Shown here: in pieces, positions 17,908 to 26,414 of the stretch
Position numbering within the stretch: the stretch's first letter is position 1
Layout: each line of letters starts with the position of its first letter
Source: Pseudomonas tohonis
Lineage (GTDB): Bacteria > Pseudomonadota > Gammaproteobacteria > Pseudomonadales > Pseudomonadaceae
Assembly: GCF_012767755.2 (NCBI RefSeq)
Contig: NZ_AP023189.1
Coordinates: 5,892,001-5,956,000 of the forward strand
DNA length: 64,000 bases
Reading direction: 5' to 3'
Position numbers and translations under genes: made by a program
The notes under the pieces: model-generated
Database searches by the model: none
The model's input: only the letters and a program-made list of their open reading frames with translations
Told to the model about the DNA's origin: nothing

Positions 17908-19821
17908 TCAGGACGACAGGTAGGACGAGCGGGTCAGGCCGAGACGCAGGGCGTCGACGTACTGGGTGCGCTCGCGGGCGCTGAGCTTGGCGCCGGAGAC
18001 CTTGTCGCGGTAGAGCGCCATCAGCTCCTCCGGGGACAGGTGCACGTAGCGCAGCATGTCCTCGATGGTGTCGTGGGTCTCGATGCCGCCGTGGTACACG
18101 CTGCCATCCTCGCGCTGGTAGACGTTCACCGAGTCGGTGTCGCCGAACAGGTTGTGCATGTCGCCGAGGATCTCCTGGTAGGCACCGACCAGGAACACGC
18201 CCAGCAGGTAGTCCTCGCCGTCGCGCACTTCGTGCACCGGCAGGCTGGTCTCGATGCTCTGCTCGTCGACGTACTGCTTGATCTTGCCGTCGGAGTCGCA
18301 GGTCAGGTCCTGCAGCACCGCGCGGCGCACCGGCTCCTCGTCGAGGCGGTGCAGCGGCAGGATCGGCAGCACCTGGCCGATGGCCCAGGTATCCGGCAGG
18401 CTCTGGAACACGGAGAAGTTGCAGATGTACTTCTCGGCCAGCTTGTCGTTCAGCTCGTCCAGCACCTGGCGGTGGGAACGCTGGCGGGCCTTGAGCTGGT
18501 TGTGCAGGCGGCGGCAGATGGCGAAGTAGGTCTGCTCGGCCAGGGCCTTCTGCGCCAGGGTCAGCTTGCCTTCGGCGTACTGGGTGGCGGCGTCGCTGAT
18601 GTAGTGGGTCGCGCGCCAGTAGGTCTCGGTGACCATCTCGGCATCGGTCGGGCCGAGCATGTCGGCGAGCCAGCGGACGATCTCCGGCTGCTCCTCGAGG
18701 TTGGGGATCTTCGGCACTTCGTCGTTGTGGCGCTCGACGTCGGTCACCTGCATCACCAGCACCGCGTGGTGCGCGGTCATGGCGCGGCCGCTCTCGGAGA
18801 AGATGTGCGGGTGCGGCAGGCCCTGCGCGTCGCAGAACTCCTTGAGCATGCCCACCACCACGCCGGCGTAGTCGTCCATGTCGTAGTTGATGGAGCTGGC
18901 GTTGCGCGAGTGAGTGCCGTCGTAGTCGACGCCCAGGCCGCCGCCGACGTCGATGTGGTCGACCGGCAGGCCGAGGCTGCGCAGTTCGGCGTAGAAGCGG
19001 ATGGCTTCCTTGAAGCCGTGCTGGTAGTCGGCCAGGTTGGCGATCTGCGAGCCCATGTGGAAGTGCAGCAGGCGCACGCCCTGCTCCAGGCCGGCCTTGC
19101 GGAAACGCTCGACCACCGACAGCAGCTGGGCGGCGGAGAGGCCGAACTTGGATTTCTCGCCACCGGTGTCGGCCCACTTGGAGGAGGCCAGGGACGACAG
19201 GCGCACGCGCAGGCCGACCTGGGGCGCGACCTTGAGTTCGGCCGCCTCCTCGATCACGTACTGAACCTCGGATTCCTTCTCGATCACGATGAAGACGTTG
19301 TGGCCGAGCTTCTGGCCCATCAGCGCCAGCTTGATGAACTCGCGGTCCTTGTAGCCGTTGCAGACGATGGTGCCGCCCTTGGGCGCCAGGGCCAGCACGG
19401 CCAGCAGCTCGGGCTTGGAGCCGGCTTCCAGGCCGATGGAGACGTCCTGGGTGGCGATGATGTTCTCGACCACCGCTTCCTGCTGGTTGACCTTGATCGG
19501 GTACAGCGCGGTGTAGCGGTTCTGGTACTCCAGGCGCGCGATGTTGGCGTCGAAGGCGCCGGTCAGCTGGCGCACGCGGTCCTGCAGGATGCCGGGGAAG
19601 CGCACCAGCAACGGCAGGGAAAGGCCCGCCTCGCGCAGGTGGTCGACCTGCTCGAAAAGGTCGATCGGCTCGCTGGTGGCGCCGCCCGGACGCACTTCCA
19701 CGCGCCCGGCGTCATTGATCGCGAAATAGCCGGCGCCCCAATGGCGGATGCCATAGACGCTGCGGCTGTCCGCTACTGTCCAGCTGCTGCCATCGTCCTT
19801 GCGCGTACGTCGTGCAGACAT
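17908..19821 (-). CDS. speA: Biosynthetic arginine decarboxylase
   Basis: 637 residues from the ATG at 19821, which follows an AGGGGGA ribosome-binding site; the frame stays open upstream but without a better start. A fold-type III PLP enzyme: the PLP lysine is in 'YPIKVNQ' (about 109), '[13 protein letters not shown]' and '[12 protein letters not shown]' line the active site, and the catalytic cysteine is in 'LTCDSDGKI' (about 507). It converts arginine to agmatine, the first step of putrescine synthesis by the agmatine route. Length matches PAO1 SpeA. A SUI1-family gene lies 131 bases upstream in the same direction, the same order as in P. aeruginosa. Confidence 0.97.
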   Translation of the reverse strand: MSARRTRKDDGSSWTVADSRSVYGIRHWGAGYFAINDAGRVEVRPGGATSEPIDLFEQVDHLREAGLSLPLLVRFPGILQDRVRQLTGAFDANIARLEYQNRYTALYPIKVNQQEAVVENIIATQDVSIGLEAGSKPELLAVLALAPKGGTIVCNGYKDREFIKLALMGQKLGHNVFIVIEKESEVQYVIEEAAELKVAPQVGLRVRLSSLASSKWADTGGEKSKFGLSAAQLLSVVERFRKAGLEQGVRLLHFHMGSQIANLADYQHGFKEAIRFYAELRSLGLPVDHIDVGGGLGVDYDGTHSRNASSINYDMDDYAGVVVGMLKEFCDAQGLPHPHIFSESGRAMTAHHAVLVMQVTDVERHNDEVPKIPNLEEQPEIVRWLADMLGPTDAEMVTETYWRATHYISDAATQYAEGKLTLAQKALAEQTYFAICRRLHNQLKARQRSHRQVLDELNDKLAEKYICNFSVFQSLPDTWAIGQVLPILPLHRLDEEPVRRAVLQDLTCDSDGKIKQYVDEQSIETSLPVHEVRDGEDYLLGVFLVGAYQEILGDMHNLFGDTDSVNVYQREDGSVYHGGIETHDTIEDMLRYVHLSPEELMALYRDKVSGAKLSARERTQYVDALRLGLTRSSYLSS

Positions 19822-19952
19822 CGGAGTCCCCCTGTGGGATAGAAAAGTGCCAGGCCCGCCGGTCGTGCCGGGCGGGCCTGAGCAGGTTAATTCGGTCGTA
19901 TGACGTTGGGGTGTTGACCGCACCCGGTGCAGTCAGTTTAGAAAGCCGGCAC

Positions 19953-20324
19953 TCAGCCGCCGGATTTCTTGGCCTTGAAGCCGCGCTTGGCGAGCTCTTC
20001 GAGCAGCAGGTCCACGTGATCGCCCTGGATCTCGATCACACCGTCCTTCAGGGCGCCACCGGTGCCGCAGCGTCGCTTGAGCGCGCTGGCCAGCTCCTTG
20101 AGGGCGTCCTCGTCGAGCGGCACCCCGCTGACGCTGGTGACGGTCTTGCCACCCCGGCCCTTGGTTTCACGGCGCACGCGGGCAATGCCGTCGCCAGCGG
20201 GCACGGTGGCTCGCTTGCAGGTGCAGGCGTCGATGGGCTGGGCGCAGTCCGGGCAATGCCGGCCGCTGTCGGTGGAGTACACCAGGCCGCCCAGGGCGGC
20301 GAAGGACGAAGCTTTCTTGACCAC
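19953..20324 (-). CDS. yciH: SUI1/eIF1-like translation initiation factor, YciH type
   Basis: 123 residues. The C-terminal ~80 residues are an eIF1/SUI1 domain ('GRGGKTVTSVSGV', 'LKRRCGTGGALKDGVIEIQGDH'), and a short N-terminal cysteine cluster (CPDC...CTC) suggests a small zinc-binding or redox patch. YciH-like proteins can bind the 30S subunit and affect start-site fidelity in vitro; their role in bacteria is not settled. It is upstream of speA on the same strand. Confidence 0.93.
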   Translation of the reverse strand: MVKKASSFAALGGLVYSTDSGRHCPDCAQPIDACTCKRATVPAGDGIARVRRETKGRGGKTVTSVSGVPLDEDALKELASALKRRCGTGGALKDGVIEIQGDHVDLLLEELAKRGFKAKKSGG

Positions 20325-20665
20325 CGGCTTTCCTCGTAGGGGTCAGGATAGCGACTGGTCGGCGGGAGCCGACCGCGAAGCCCCACTCTGGCAGGGGCAG
20401 CGCAGACCCGGCGGGGAAGCCGGGCTTGAAAGGCGGCGAAATTTAGCAGCATTCGGCGCGAATGCTAAGTACGAAATTGCGCCATTGGTCGACAGAATCG
20501 CGACCTTCTCGCCCCGCTGTGCAGCATCCCGCACGAAAGGGTCCGGGATATTGCACAAACCCGCGCCTGGCGTGGGTTTGGCAGGGAAAAATGGGGTGCC
20601 GCAGGTTGGCATCGGGCGCGAGCGGTGGGCTGAAGCGGAGCGCTGCCCGCCCCCCCCTGCGAGGG
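20325..20665. other. 341-base gap between the Nudix and SUI1 genes, with a hairpin
   Basis: No coding frame here looks real. A 9-bp inverted repeat AAACCCGCG/CGTGGGTTT (20557-20579, loop CCTGG) is the clearest structure. With a short pyrimidine stretch on the minus-strand side it may terminate Nudix transcription before the SUI1-speA pair starts its own. The rest should hold the SUI1 promoter, but I cannot single one out. Confidence 0.5.
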
Positions 20666-21193
20666 TCAAGCCGCAGTACGGAGGTAGAGCTGCAGGGCGT
20701 GCTGGGAGTCGGGGCAGCAGGGTTGCAGCTGCGAGGCTCCGGCCAGGTCGACGAAGCGCGCTTCGAGCACCTCCTCCGGCTGCAGCCGCAGCGGCGCATC
20801 GGAGACGGCGGAGAACACCGCGCACCAGAGGCGGTTGCCCGGCTCGTCGAAGAAGAAGCGCCCGTGCTCGACCAGCGGCACGCCGGCGATGCCCAGCTCC
20901 TCCTCCAGCTCGCGCTCGGCCGACTCGGCGTAGCCCTCGCCGGCCGCGACCATGCCGCCGGCGGCGAGGTCCCAGTAACCGGGGTACACGGCCTTGCTCA
21001 GGGCGCGTCGGTGCACGCAGAGGCGCCCGGCGGAATCGAAGAGGAGGATGAAGGTACCCCGCCCGATCAGGCCACGTTCGCGCAGCTCGGCGCGGGGCAG
21101 TTCGCCGAGGAGGCGGTCCTGCTCGTCGACCCAGGCGATGCGCTCGGCATCGGAGGCGGCGCGGTGCGCCGCCTCGCGTTCGCTGATGGCCAT
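20666..21193 (-). CDS. Nudix hydrolase
   Basis: 175 residues from the ATG at 21193. The Nudix box is complete: 'GGMVAAGEGY' then seven residues to 'RELEEELGI', fitting G-x5-E-x7-REUxEExGU, so the metal-binding glutamates are present. Upstream helices and 'GTFILLFDSAGRLCVHRR' with 'YPGYWDL' resemble the IDI/YfcD branch, which acts on diphosphate metabolites. The start overlaps the DUF2333 stop by one base (TGATG), so translation is coupled. Substrate unknown. Confidence 0.92.
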   Translation of the reverse strand: MAISEREAAHRAASDAERIAWVDEQDRLLGELPRAELRERGLIGRGTFILLFDSAGRLCVHRRALSKAVYPGYWDLAAGGMVAAGEGYAESAERELEEELGIAGVPLVEHGRFFFDEPGNRLWCAVFSAVSDAPLRLQPEEVLEARFVDLAGASQLQPCCPDSQHALQLYLRTAA

Positions 21194-22260
21194 CAGCCCT
21201 GCTCGAGCAGTTGACGCAGGTCGATGATCGCGGCGTTGGCGCGGGAGATGTAGTTGGCCATCACCAGCGAGTGGTTGGCCAGCACGCCGAAGCCGCTGCC
21301 GTTGAGCACCATGGGGCTCCACAGCGGCTCCTGGGCGGCCTCCAGCTCGCGGATGATCTGGCGCACGCTGATGGTGGCGTTCTTCTTCGCCAGCACGTCG
21401 GCGAAATCCACCTCGATGGCACGCAGGATGTGCGAGAGCGCCCAGGCCTGGCCACGGGCTTCGTAGAAGACGTTGTCGATCTGCAGCCAGGGCGTCTCGA
21501 CGATCTCCTCGCTGACCTTCGGCACCACGCCTTCCTGGACTTCCTGGGCCTTCACGTCGGTGTTCAGGCGCACCCGGCCGACGCTGGCGGACAGGCGCTG
21601 GGACAGCGAGCCCAGGCGGGTGGCGACGTCACCCAGCCAGTTGTTGAGGTTGTCGGCGCGGGTATAGAACTGCGCGGAGGACTGGTTCGGGTCGGAGAGA
21701 CGGGCGAGGTAGCGGTCCAGGGCGCGGATGCCTTCCTGGTACTCGGTCTCGGAGGCCGGCAGGGCCCAGCTCTTGTTGTCGAAGTTGAAGCGCGGCTCGG
21801 CTCGGGCGAGGTCGGCGTCCTCGGTGGATTGCGACTGCGAGCGGGCGAAGTCCTTGCGCAGGGCGCGGGACAGGTCGCGGACCTGCACCAGCACGCCGTA
21901 TTCCCAGCTGGGCATGTTGTCCAGCCAGAGGCCGGGCGGGGCGAGGTCGTTGGAGAGGTAGCCACCGGGCTTGTCGAGCAGCGTCTGGCCGACCTGCTTG
22001 AGGGTTTCCACCGTGGTGTAGCCGGTCACCAGCTTGCGCTGGGCGCGCTCGGCGGCGGCCTGGGCATTCTGCTGCACCGGGAACAGGCCGGGCTCCTGGC
22101 TCCAGTACCACCCCACCAGCAAGGCTGCCAGCAGGTAGACCACCAGCAGCGAGCCGAGGGCGCGGCTCAGCCAGATGCCGCCCAGGTAGCTGCGGACATC
22201 GTCCACCGAATCATCGACGCGATCTCGTGCCTGGCCCGCACGCTTCTTCCAGTCCAGCAT
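21193..22260 (-). CDS. DUF2333 family membrane-anchored protein
   Basis: 355 residues from the ATG at 22260, preceded by AAGGAC at a good distance. One membrane helix near residues 30-52 is followed by a long, mainly helical domain predicted to be periplasmic ('WYWSQEPGLF', 'LDKPGGYLSNDLAPPGLWLDNMPSWEYG' region). The family is conserved in Pseudomonas and relatives without an assigned function. It overlaps the Nudix gene by one base and is divergent from gcbA, as PA4842 is in PAO1. The protein sequence suggests envelope association, nothing more. Confidence 0.88.
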   Translation of the reverse strand: MLDWKKRAGQARDRVDDSVDDVRSYLGGIWLSRALGSLLVVYLLAALLVGWYWSQEPGLFPVQQNAQAAAERAQRKLVTGYTTVETLKQVGQTLLDKPGGYLSNDLAPPGLWLDNMPSWEYGVLVQVRDLSRALRKDFARSQSQSTEDADLARAEPRFNFDNKSWALPASETEYQEGIRALDRYLARLSDPNQSSAQFYTRADNLNNWLGDVATRLGSLSQRLSASVGRVRLNTDVKAQEVQEGVVPKVSEEIVETPWLQIDNVFYEARGQAWALSHILRAIEVDFADVLAKKNATISVRQIIRELEAAQEPLWSPMVLNGSGFGVLANHSLVMANYISRANAAIIDLRQLLEQG

Positions 22261-22560
22261 GGCAATGTCCTTAAACTCATCAACTCGGCGAATTCGACAG
22301 CAACCTGCGGCGAGGGTGCCATCCGGGTCATGCACTATAAGTGAAGCGCCGGACCTTGCCAGCGGCAAATGGCCAAACCAAGAGTGGGCGGCAAGCTGAG
22401 ACGGGGCGCACAGGGCAACTGTGACCCAATGGTTCCCGTTGAAAAAATACTGGCGCCAGTAGATCGGCGGTACTAGCGTACGCATTATCAGGTGCTAGCA
22501 TAGCGCCACCATTCTGACCGCTTTCTCAACGCACTGCGGTCGAGCATTAGAAGCAGCGCC
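22261..22560. other. 300-base divergent promoter region, DUF2333 / gcbA
   Basis: No gene. The stretch is less GC-rich than its flanks and separates two outward-facing genes, so it should hold both promoters. TAGCAT at 22495-22500 could be a -10 for gcbA, but no convincing -35 accompanies it. I see no long inverted repeat. Confidence 0.4.
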
Positions 22561-24174
22561 ATGACCGAGCAAGAAGATCCCAGTCGCGATCGCCTCAAGA
22601 ATCACTTCGCACAGCGGGTGATCCACCAGGCACGACATCTTCTGGAAGTCTGGCAGCGCCTGCAGCGCGCCGAGTGGACCAGCGCCGACCTCACCGAGCT
22701 GACCGAGGCCAACGCCTACCTGCTGCGCTACGCGGAACGCTTCGAACAGACCGAACACACCCAGCTGGCCCTCGGCATCGCGGGCTGCCTGCGCGCCATC
22801 CAGGCCAACCGTGGCCGCCTCTCCAGCGACCTGATCACCGAACTCAGCCAGTTGATGCAGCGCCTTTCGCGCACCGGCCTACGCCATGGCGACCAACTGG
22901 AACAGACCTTCCTGCCGCCCCTGCGCAAGCCGGTCTACCTGGCCCTGCAGGACCAGGAGCGGGCTCAGCGCCTGGCCCAGCAGATGGACTTCTTCGGCCT
23001 CTTCGTGCAGACCTGCGACAGCGCCAACGCCTTCCGCGCCGCCATGGCCGAGCGCCATCCGGCCGCCATCGTCATGGAAGTGGATTTCGCCGGGCGCGGC
23101 CTCGGCCTGGAGCTCGCCCTGGAGGCGCAGAAAGGCCTGGAGCACAAGCTGCCGGTGCTGTTCTTCAGCCATGAGGAAACCGATACACCGACCCGCCTGG
23201 CCGCCGTGCGCGCCGGTGGCCAGGAGTTCTTCACCGGCGCCCTGGACGCCTCCAGCCTGCTGGAGAAGATCGAGACCCTGACCCGCACCGCCCACTACGA
23301 GCCCTACCGGGTGCTCATCGTCGACGACTCCAAGGCCCAGGCGATGCACACCGAGATGGTGCTCAACAGCGCCGGCATCGTCACCCAGGCCATCACCGAG
23401 CCGGCCCTGGCCATGGGCGCGCTGGCCGAGTTCCAGCCGGACCTGATCATCCTCGACATGTACATGCCCGAGTGCCTGGGCACCGAACTGGCCAAGGTGA
23501 TCCGCCAGCACGAGCGCTACGTCAGCGTGCCGATCATCTACCTCTCGGCCGAGGACGACCTGGACAAGCAGCTGGATGCGATGAGCGAAGGCGGCGACGA
23601 CTTCCTCACCAAGCCGATCAAGCCGCGCCACCTGATCGCCACGGTGCGCACCCGCGCCAAGCGCGCCCGCAGCCTCAAGGCGCGGATGGTGCGCGACAGC
23701 CTCACCGGCCTGTTCAACCACACCCACACCCTGCAGCTGCTGGAGGACGCCCGCTCGCGCGCGCGCCGCGACGGCACCCCGCTGACCTTCGCGATGATCG
23801 ACATCGACCACTTCAAGAAGGTCAACGACACCTACGGCCACCCCATGGGCGACCGGGTGATCAAGAGCCTGGCGCTGTTCCTCAAGCAGCGCCTGCGCAA
23901 GACTGACCACATCGGTCGCTATGGCGGCGAGGAGTTCGCCATCGTCCTGCCCGACACCGACCTGCAGGCGGCGCAACGCGTGCTCGACGAGATCCGCCGG
24001 CGCTTCGCCGAGATCCACTACCCGGAGCAGCCCCACGACCTGTCCTGCACCTTCAGCTGCGGCATCGCCGAACTGCGCGACGGCGCCGACGGCAACCTCC
24101 TGTCCAAGCAGGCCGACGAAGCGCTCTATCGCGCCAAGCACGGCGGCCGCAACCGCGTCGAACTGTTCAACTGA
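22561..24174 (+). CDS. gcbA: Response-regulator diguanylate cyclase, GcbA-like
   Basis: 537 residues. Residues ~1-120 are helical; ~130-245 look like a degenerate receiver; ~255-375 are an intact receiver with 'VLIVDDSKAQ', phosphoacceptor Asp in 'LIILDMYMPE', 'YLSAEDD' and Lys in 'LTKPIKPRH'. The GGDEF domain follows, with GGEEF near 456 and an I-site RKTD five residues before it. Domain order and neighbourhood (DUF2333 on one side, ctpL on the other) match PA4843, reported as GcbA, which makes c-di-GMP for surface attachment and affects dispersion. No cognate kinase is adjacent. Confidence 0.92.
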   Translation: MTEQEDPSRDRLKNHFAQRVIHQARHLLEVWQRLQRAEWTSADLTELTEANAYLLRYAERFEQTEHTQLALGIAGCLRAIQANRGRLSSDLITELSQLMQRLSRTGLRHGDQLEQTFLPPLRKPVYLALQDQERAQRLAQQMDFFGLFVQTCDSANAFRAAMAERHPAAIVMEVDFAGRGLGLELALEAQKGLEHKLPVLFFSHEETDTPTRLAAVRAGGQEFFTGALDASSLLEKIETLTRTAHYEPYRVLIVDDSKAQAMHTEMVLNSAGIVTQAITEPALAMGALAEFQPDLIILDMYMPECLGTELAKVIRQHERYVSVPIIYLSAEDDLDKQLDAMSEGGDDFLTKPIKPRHLIATVRTRAKRARSLKARMVRDSLTGLFNHTHTLQLLEDARSRARRDGTPLTFAMIDIDHFKKVNDTYGHPMGDRVIKSLALFLKQRLRKTDHIGRYGGEEFAIVLPDTDLQAAQRVLDEIRRRFAEIHYPEQPHDLSCTFSCGIAELRDGADGNLLSKQADEALYRAKHGGRNRVELFN

Positions 24175-24185
24175 CAGCGGCCGGG

Positions 24186-24207
24186 CAGCGTGACGCAGTT
24201 CACGCTG
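24186..24207 (+). terminator. Hairpin after gcbA, possible weak terminator
   Basis: Perfect 8-bp stem CAGCGTGA/TCACGCTG with a 6-base loop, starting 12 bases past the gcbA stop. No T-tract follows, and the right arm merges into the Pho-box-like repeat of the next promoter. Confidence 0.5.
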
Positions 24208-24236
24208 TCATCAGGCTGAAACCGGACCGCAATATC
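24205..24236 (+). promoter_or_regulatory. Pho-box-like site and -10 upstream of ctpL
   Basis: CTGTCAT (24205-24211), CAGG, CTGAAAC (24216-24222): the first heptamer is a perfect PhoB half-site, the second keeps CTG and one further base, and the 4-base spacer is correct. AATATC (24231-24236) lies 8 bases further on, where PhoB-dependent promoters place the -10. The gene start is at 24276. PhoB control is inference from this geometry and from the known phosphate role of CtpL. Confidence 0.6.
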
Positions 24237-24275
24237 TTTCAGGGCCTGTCCGTTATGTAGTCGGTCGAAGCCCCG

Positions 24276-26240
24276 ATGCGCCTGAAACAGCTCACCAATC
24301 TCAACACCCTGCTCCTGGTCACCGTCTGCCTGGCGCTCGGCGTCACCCTCTGGTGGTCGCAGCGTGCCCTGGAACGCCCCTACCAGGTGATGGAGCAGTA
24401 CATGGACCTGGCCCAGCGCTTCCAGCGCGATGTCAGCGCCAACATCGAGGCCTACCTCGCCAGCGGTGACGCCCTGCGCCACAGCGCCGCGACCCGGAGC
24501 CTGGACGAACTCGACCAGCGCATGGCCCAGTTGCCGCCGCAGCTGGCGACCACCCTGCGCGCCAGCATCGACGACCTGCGCGCCTTCAGCAGCGACCAGC
24601 TGCTGGCCGCCGGCAAGCTGGCCGGCGACCCGCAGGGCCTGCTGCTGCAGGCCGAACGGGAGATCGATGGCGCCCTGGAACAGTTGGCCCGCTACGCCGA
24701 CGAAGGCGACGCCGCCCAGGCCGCCGACTACCGCAAGCCCCTGCTCGCCGCCGCGCAGCACCTGACCCGCCTGGCCCACGCCCGGGCCAAGCTGGTGGAA
24801 AGCGGCCGTGACGAGCTGGCCGCCGATGTCGAGCGCGAGCTGGCCGCCCTGGCCCAGGAATCCGCACGGCTCGACGCCCTGCCGCTGCTGGGCCTGGCCG
24901 ATGCCTCCAGCTCCGCGTCGGACGACTTCGCCGCGATGATGGGCCTGGCCGCCGATACCCAGGAAAAACAGGCCGAGGACAGGGGCATCGCCCTCAAGCG
25001 CGACCTGGGCAGCCTGCTCAAGCGCTACCCGGCCGAGCTGCAGCGCACCCGCCAGTTGATCAGCAGCCGCGCCGAACTCGCCGGCACCACCCGCGCCCGC
25101 CTCGACGCCCTGCGCCAGGCCCTGGCCGCGCTGGAGCCGCTGGTGCGCTCCGAACACGGCCGCATCCAGGGCGAGGTGCGCCTGATCCAGGGGCTGATGA
25201 TCGGCCTGATCCTGCTCATCGCCCTGGCCGTGGACCGCATCCAGCGCAACCTCACCCGCGTGCTCGGGCGCCTGGTGCAATACCTCTCCGCCTGGGCCGC
25301 CGGTGATTTCAGCCAGGCCATCGCCCTGGATTCGAAGATCGACGACCTGCGCGGCATCGAACAATCCCTGGGCCGCCTGCGCGCCTACCTGGGCGAGCTG
25401 GTGGGCACCATCCGCCACCACGCCGAACAGGTGGCCGGCAGCAGCCATACCCTGGCCGAGCTCAACGGCGGCCTGCACGCCGGCGCCGAGCGCCAGGCCG
25501 GCGGCACCGCGCAGATCCGCGACGCCCTGGGCGAACTCGAAGCGACCATCCAGCAGGTGGCCGGCGATGCACGCCAGGCCGCCGCCGCCAGCCACGACGC
25601 CGGACGCGCCGTGGAGCAGGGCCAGCGCATCATCGGCCAGAGCCTGGAGGGCATGCACAGCCTGGTCGGCGAGGTGCAGGGCAACGCCGTGGCCATCGAG
25701 CGCCTGGCCCAGGAGTCCGCCACCATCGAGAGCGTGCTGGTGGTGATCCGCGGCATCGCCGAGCAGACCAACCTGCTGGCGCTCAACGCCGCCATCGAAG
25801 CGGCCCGCGCCGGCGAGCAGGGCCGTGGCTTCGCCGTGGTCGCCGACGAGGTGCGCACCCTGGCGCAACGCACCGCCGGCGCCACCGGGGAAATCCAGGA
25901 ACTCATCGGCCGCCTGCAGACCGCCGCCCACCAGTCGGTGCAGGGGATGCGCGCCCAGGTCGAGCACGCCGAGGCCACCGCTGCCCGCGCCGCGGCCGCC
26001 GACGGCGCGCTGGACGAGATAGTCGCCGCCATCCGCACCATAGCCGACACCGCCGGGCAGATCGCCGAGGCCACCGCCAACCAGAGCGGCGCGGTCACCG
26101 AGATCCGTGGCTACAGCGAGGAGATCCACCAGCTCGGCGACGACAACCTGCAACGCATCGGCCGCAGCCGCGACCAGGCCGAGCAGCTGCTGCAGCTCGG
26201 CGGCGACCTGACCCGCGCGGTGCAGGCCTTCCGCGTCTGA
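24276..26240 (+). CDS. ctpL: Methyl-accepting chemotaxis protein, CtpL-like (phosphate taxis)
   Basis: 654 residues. TM1 (about 8-27), a ~275-residue, strongly helical periplasmic domain without Cache signatures, TM2 (about 303-322), HAMP, then a cytoplasmic signalling domain with the conserved tip '[20 protein letters not shown]'. The order gcbA-ctpL-dsbD-aroQ matches PAO1, where PA4844 is CtpL, a receptor for inorganic phosphate taxis under phosphate limitation. The Pho-box-like sequence just upstream supports the assignment. The helical sensor probably recognises phosphate directly or through a binding protein; I cannot tell which from the sequence. Confidence 0.88.
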   Translation: MRLKQLTNLNTLLLVTVCLALGVTLWWSQRALERPYQVMEQYMDLAQRFQRDVSANIEAYLASGDALRHSAATRSLDELDQRMAQLPPQLATTLRASIDDLRAFSSDQLLAAGKLAGDPQGLLLQAEREIDGALEQLARYADEGDAAQAADYRKPLLAAAQHLTRLAHARAKLVESGRDELAADVERELAALAQESARLDALPLLGLADASSSASDDFAAMMGLAADTQEKQAEDRGIALKRDLGSLLKRYPAELQRTRQLISSRAELAGTTRARLDALRQALAALEPLVRSEHGRIQGEVRLIQGLMIGLILLIALAVDRIQRNLTRVLGRLVQYLSAWAAGDFSQAIALDSKIDDLRGIEQSLGRLRAYLGELVGTIRHHAEQVAGSSHTLAELNGGLHAGAERQAGGTAQIRDALGELEATIQQVAGDARQAAAASHDAGRAVEQGQRIIGQSLEGMHSLVGEVQGNAVAIERLAQESATIESVLVVIRGIAEQTNLLALNAAIEAARAGEQGRGFAVVADEVRTLAQRTAGATGEIQELIGRLQTAAHQSVQGMRAQVEHAEATAARAAAADGALDEIVAAIRTIADTAGQIAEATANQSGAVTEIRGYSEEIHQLGDDNLQRIGRSRDQAEQLLQLGGDLTRAVQAFRV

Positions 26241-26414
26241 CCCCTGCGGCGACGTGTCGCGGGCGGCGGCGGTGAACCCCGCTGCCGCCGGCCCGCCCGG
26301 CGCCACCGTGCCACGACCACCGGGACGGTCGAGAAAACCGCTTACAGGATCGGCGCTGCATGGCGGCGGCCGGCTCCGCTATCATGCCCGGCACCTTCGC
26401 CTGCCGAGACTTCC

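Noticed and set aside
17825..19177. A 450-codon minus-strand frame overlapping speA
   Set aside because: Out-of-frame shadow of speA, Arg/Pro/Gly-rich, with no domain.
20343..20825. A 160-codon minus-strand frame running from the Nudix gene into the gap before the SUI1 gene
   Set aside because: Ala/Arg/Pro-rich with no motif or ribosome-binding site, and it overlaps the Nudix gene in another frame.
24126..26306. A 726-codon minus-strand frame opposite ctpL
   Set aside because: Antisense shadow of a chemoreceptor gene; composition is Gly/Ala/Gln-rich and featureless.
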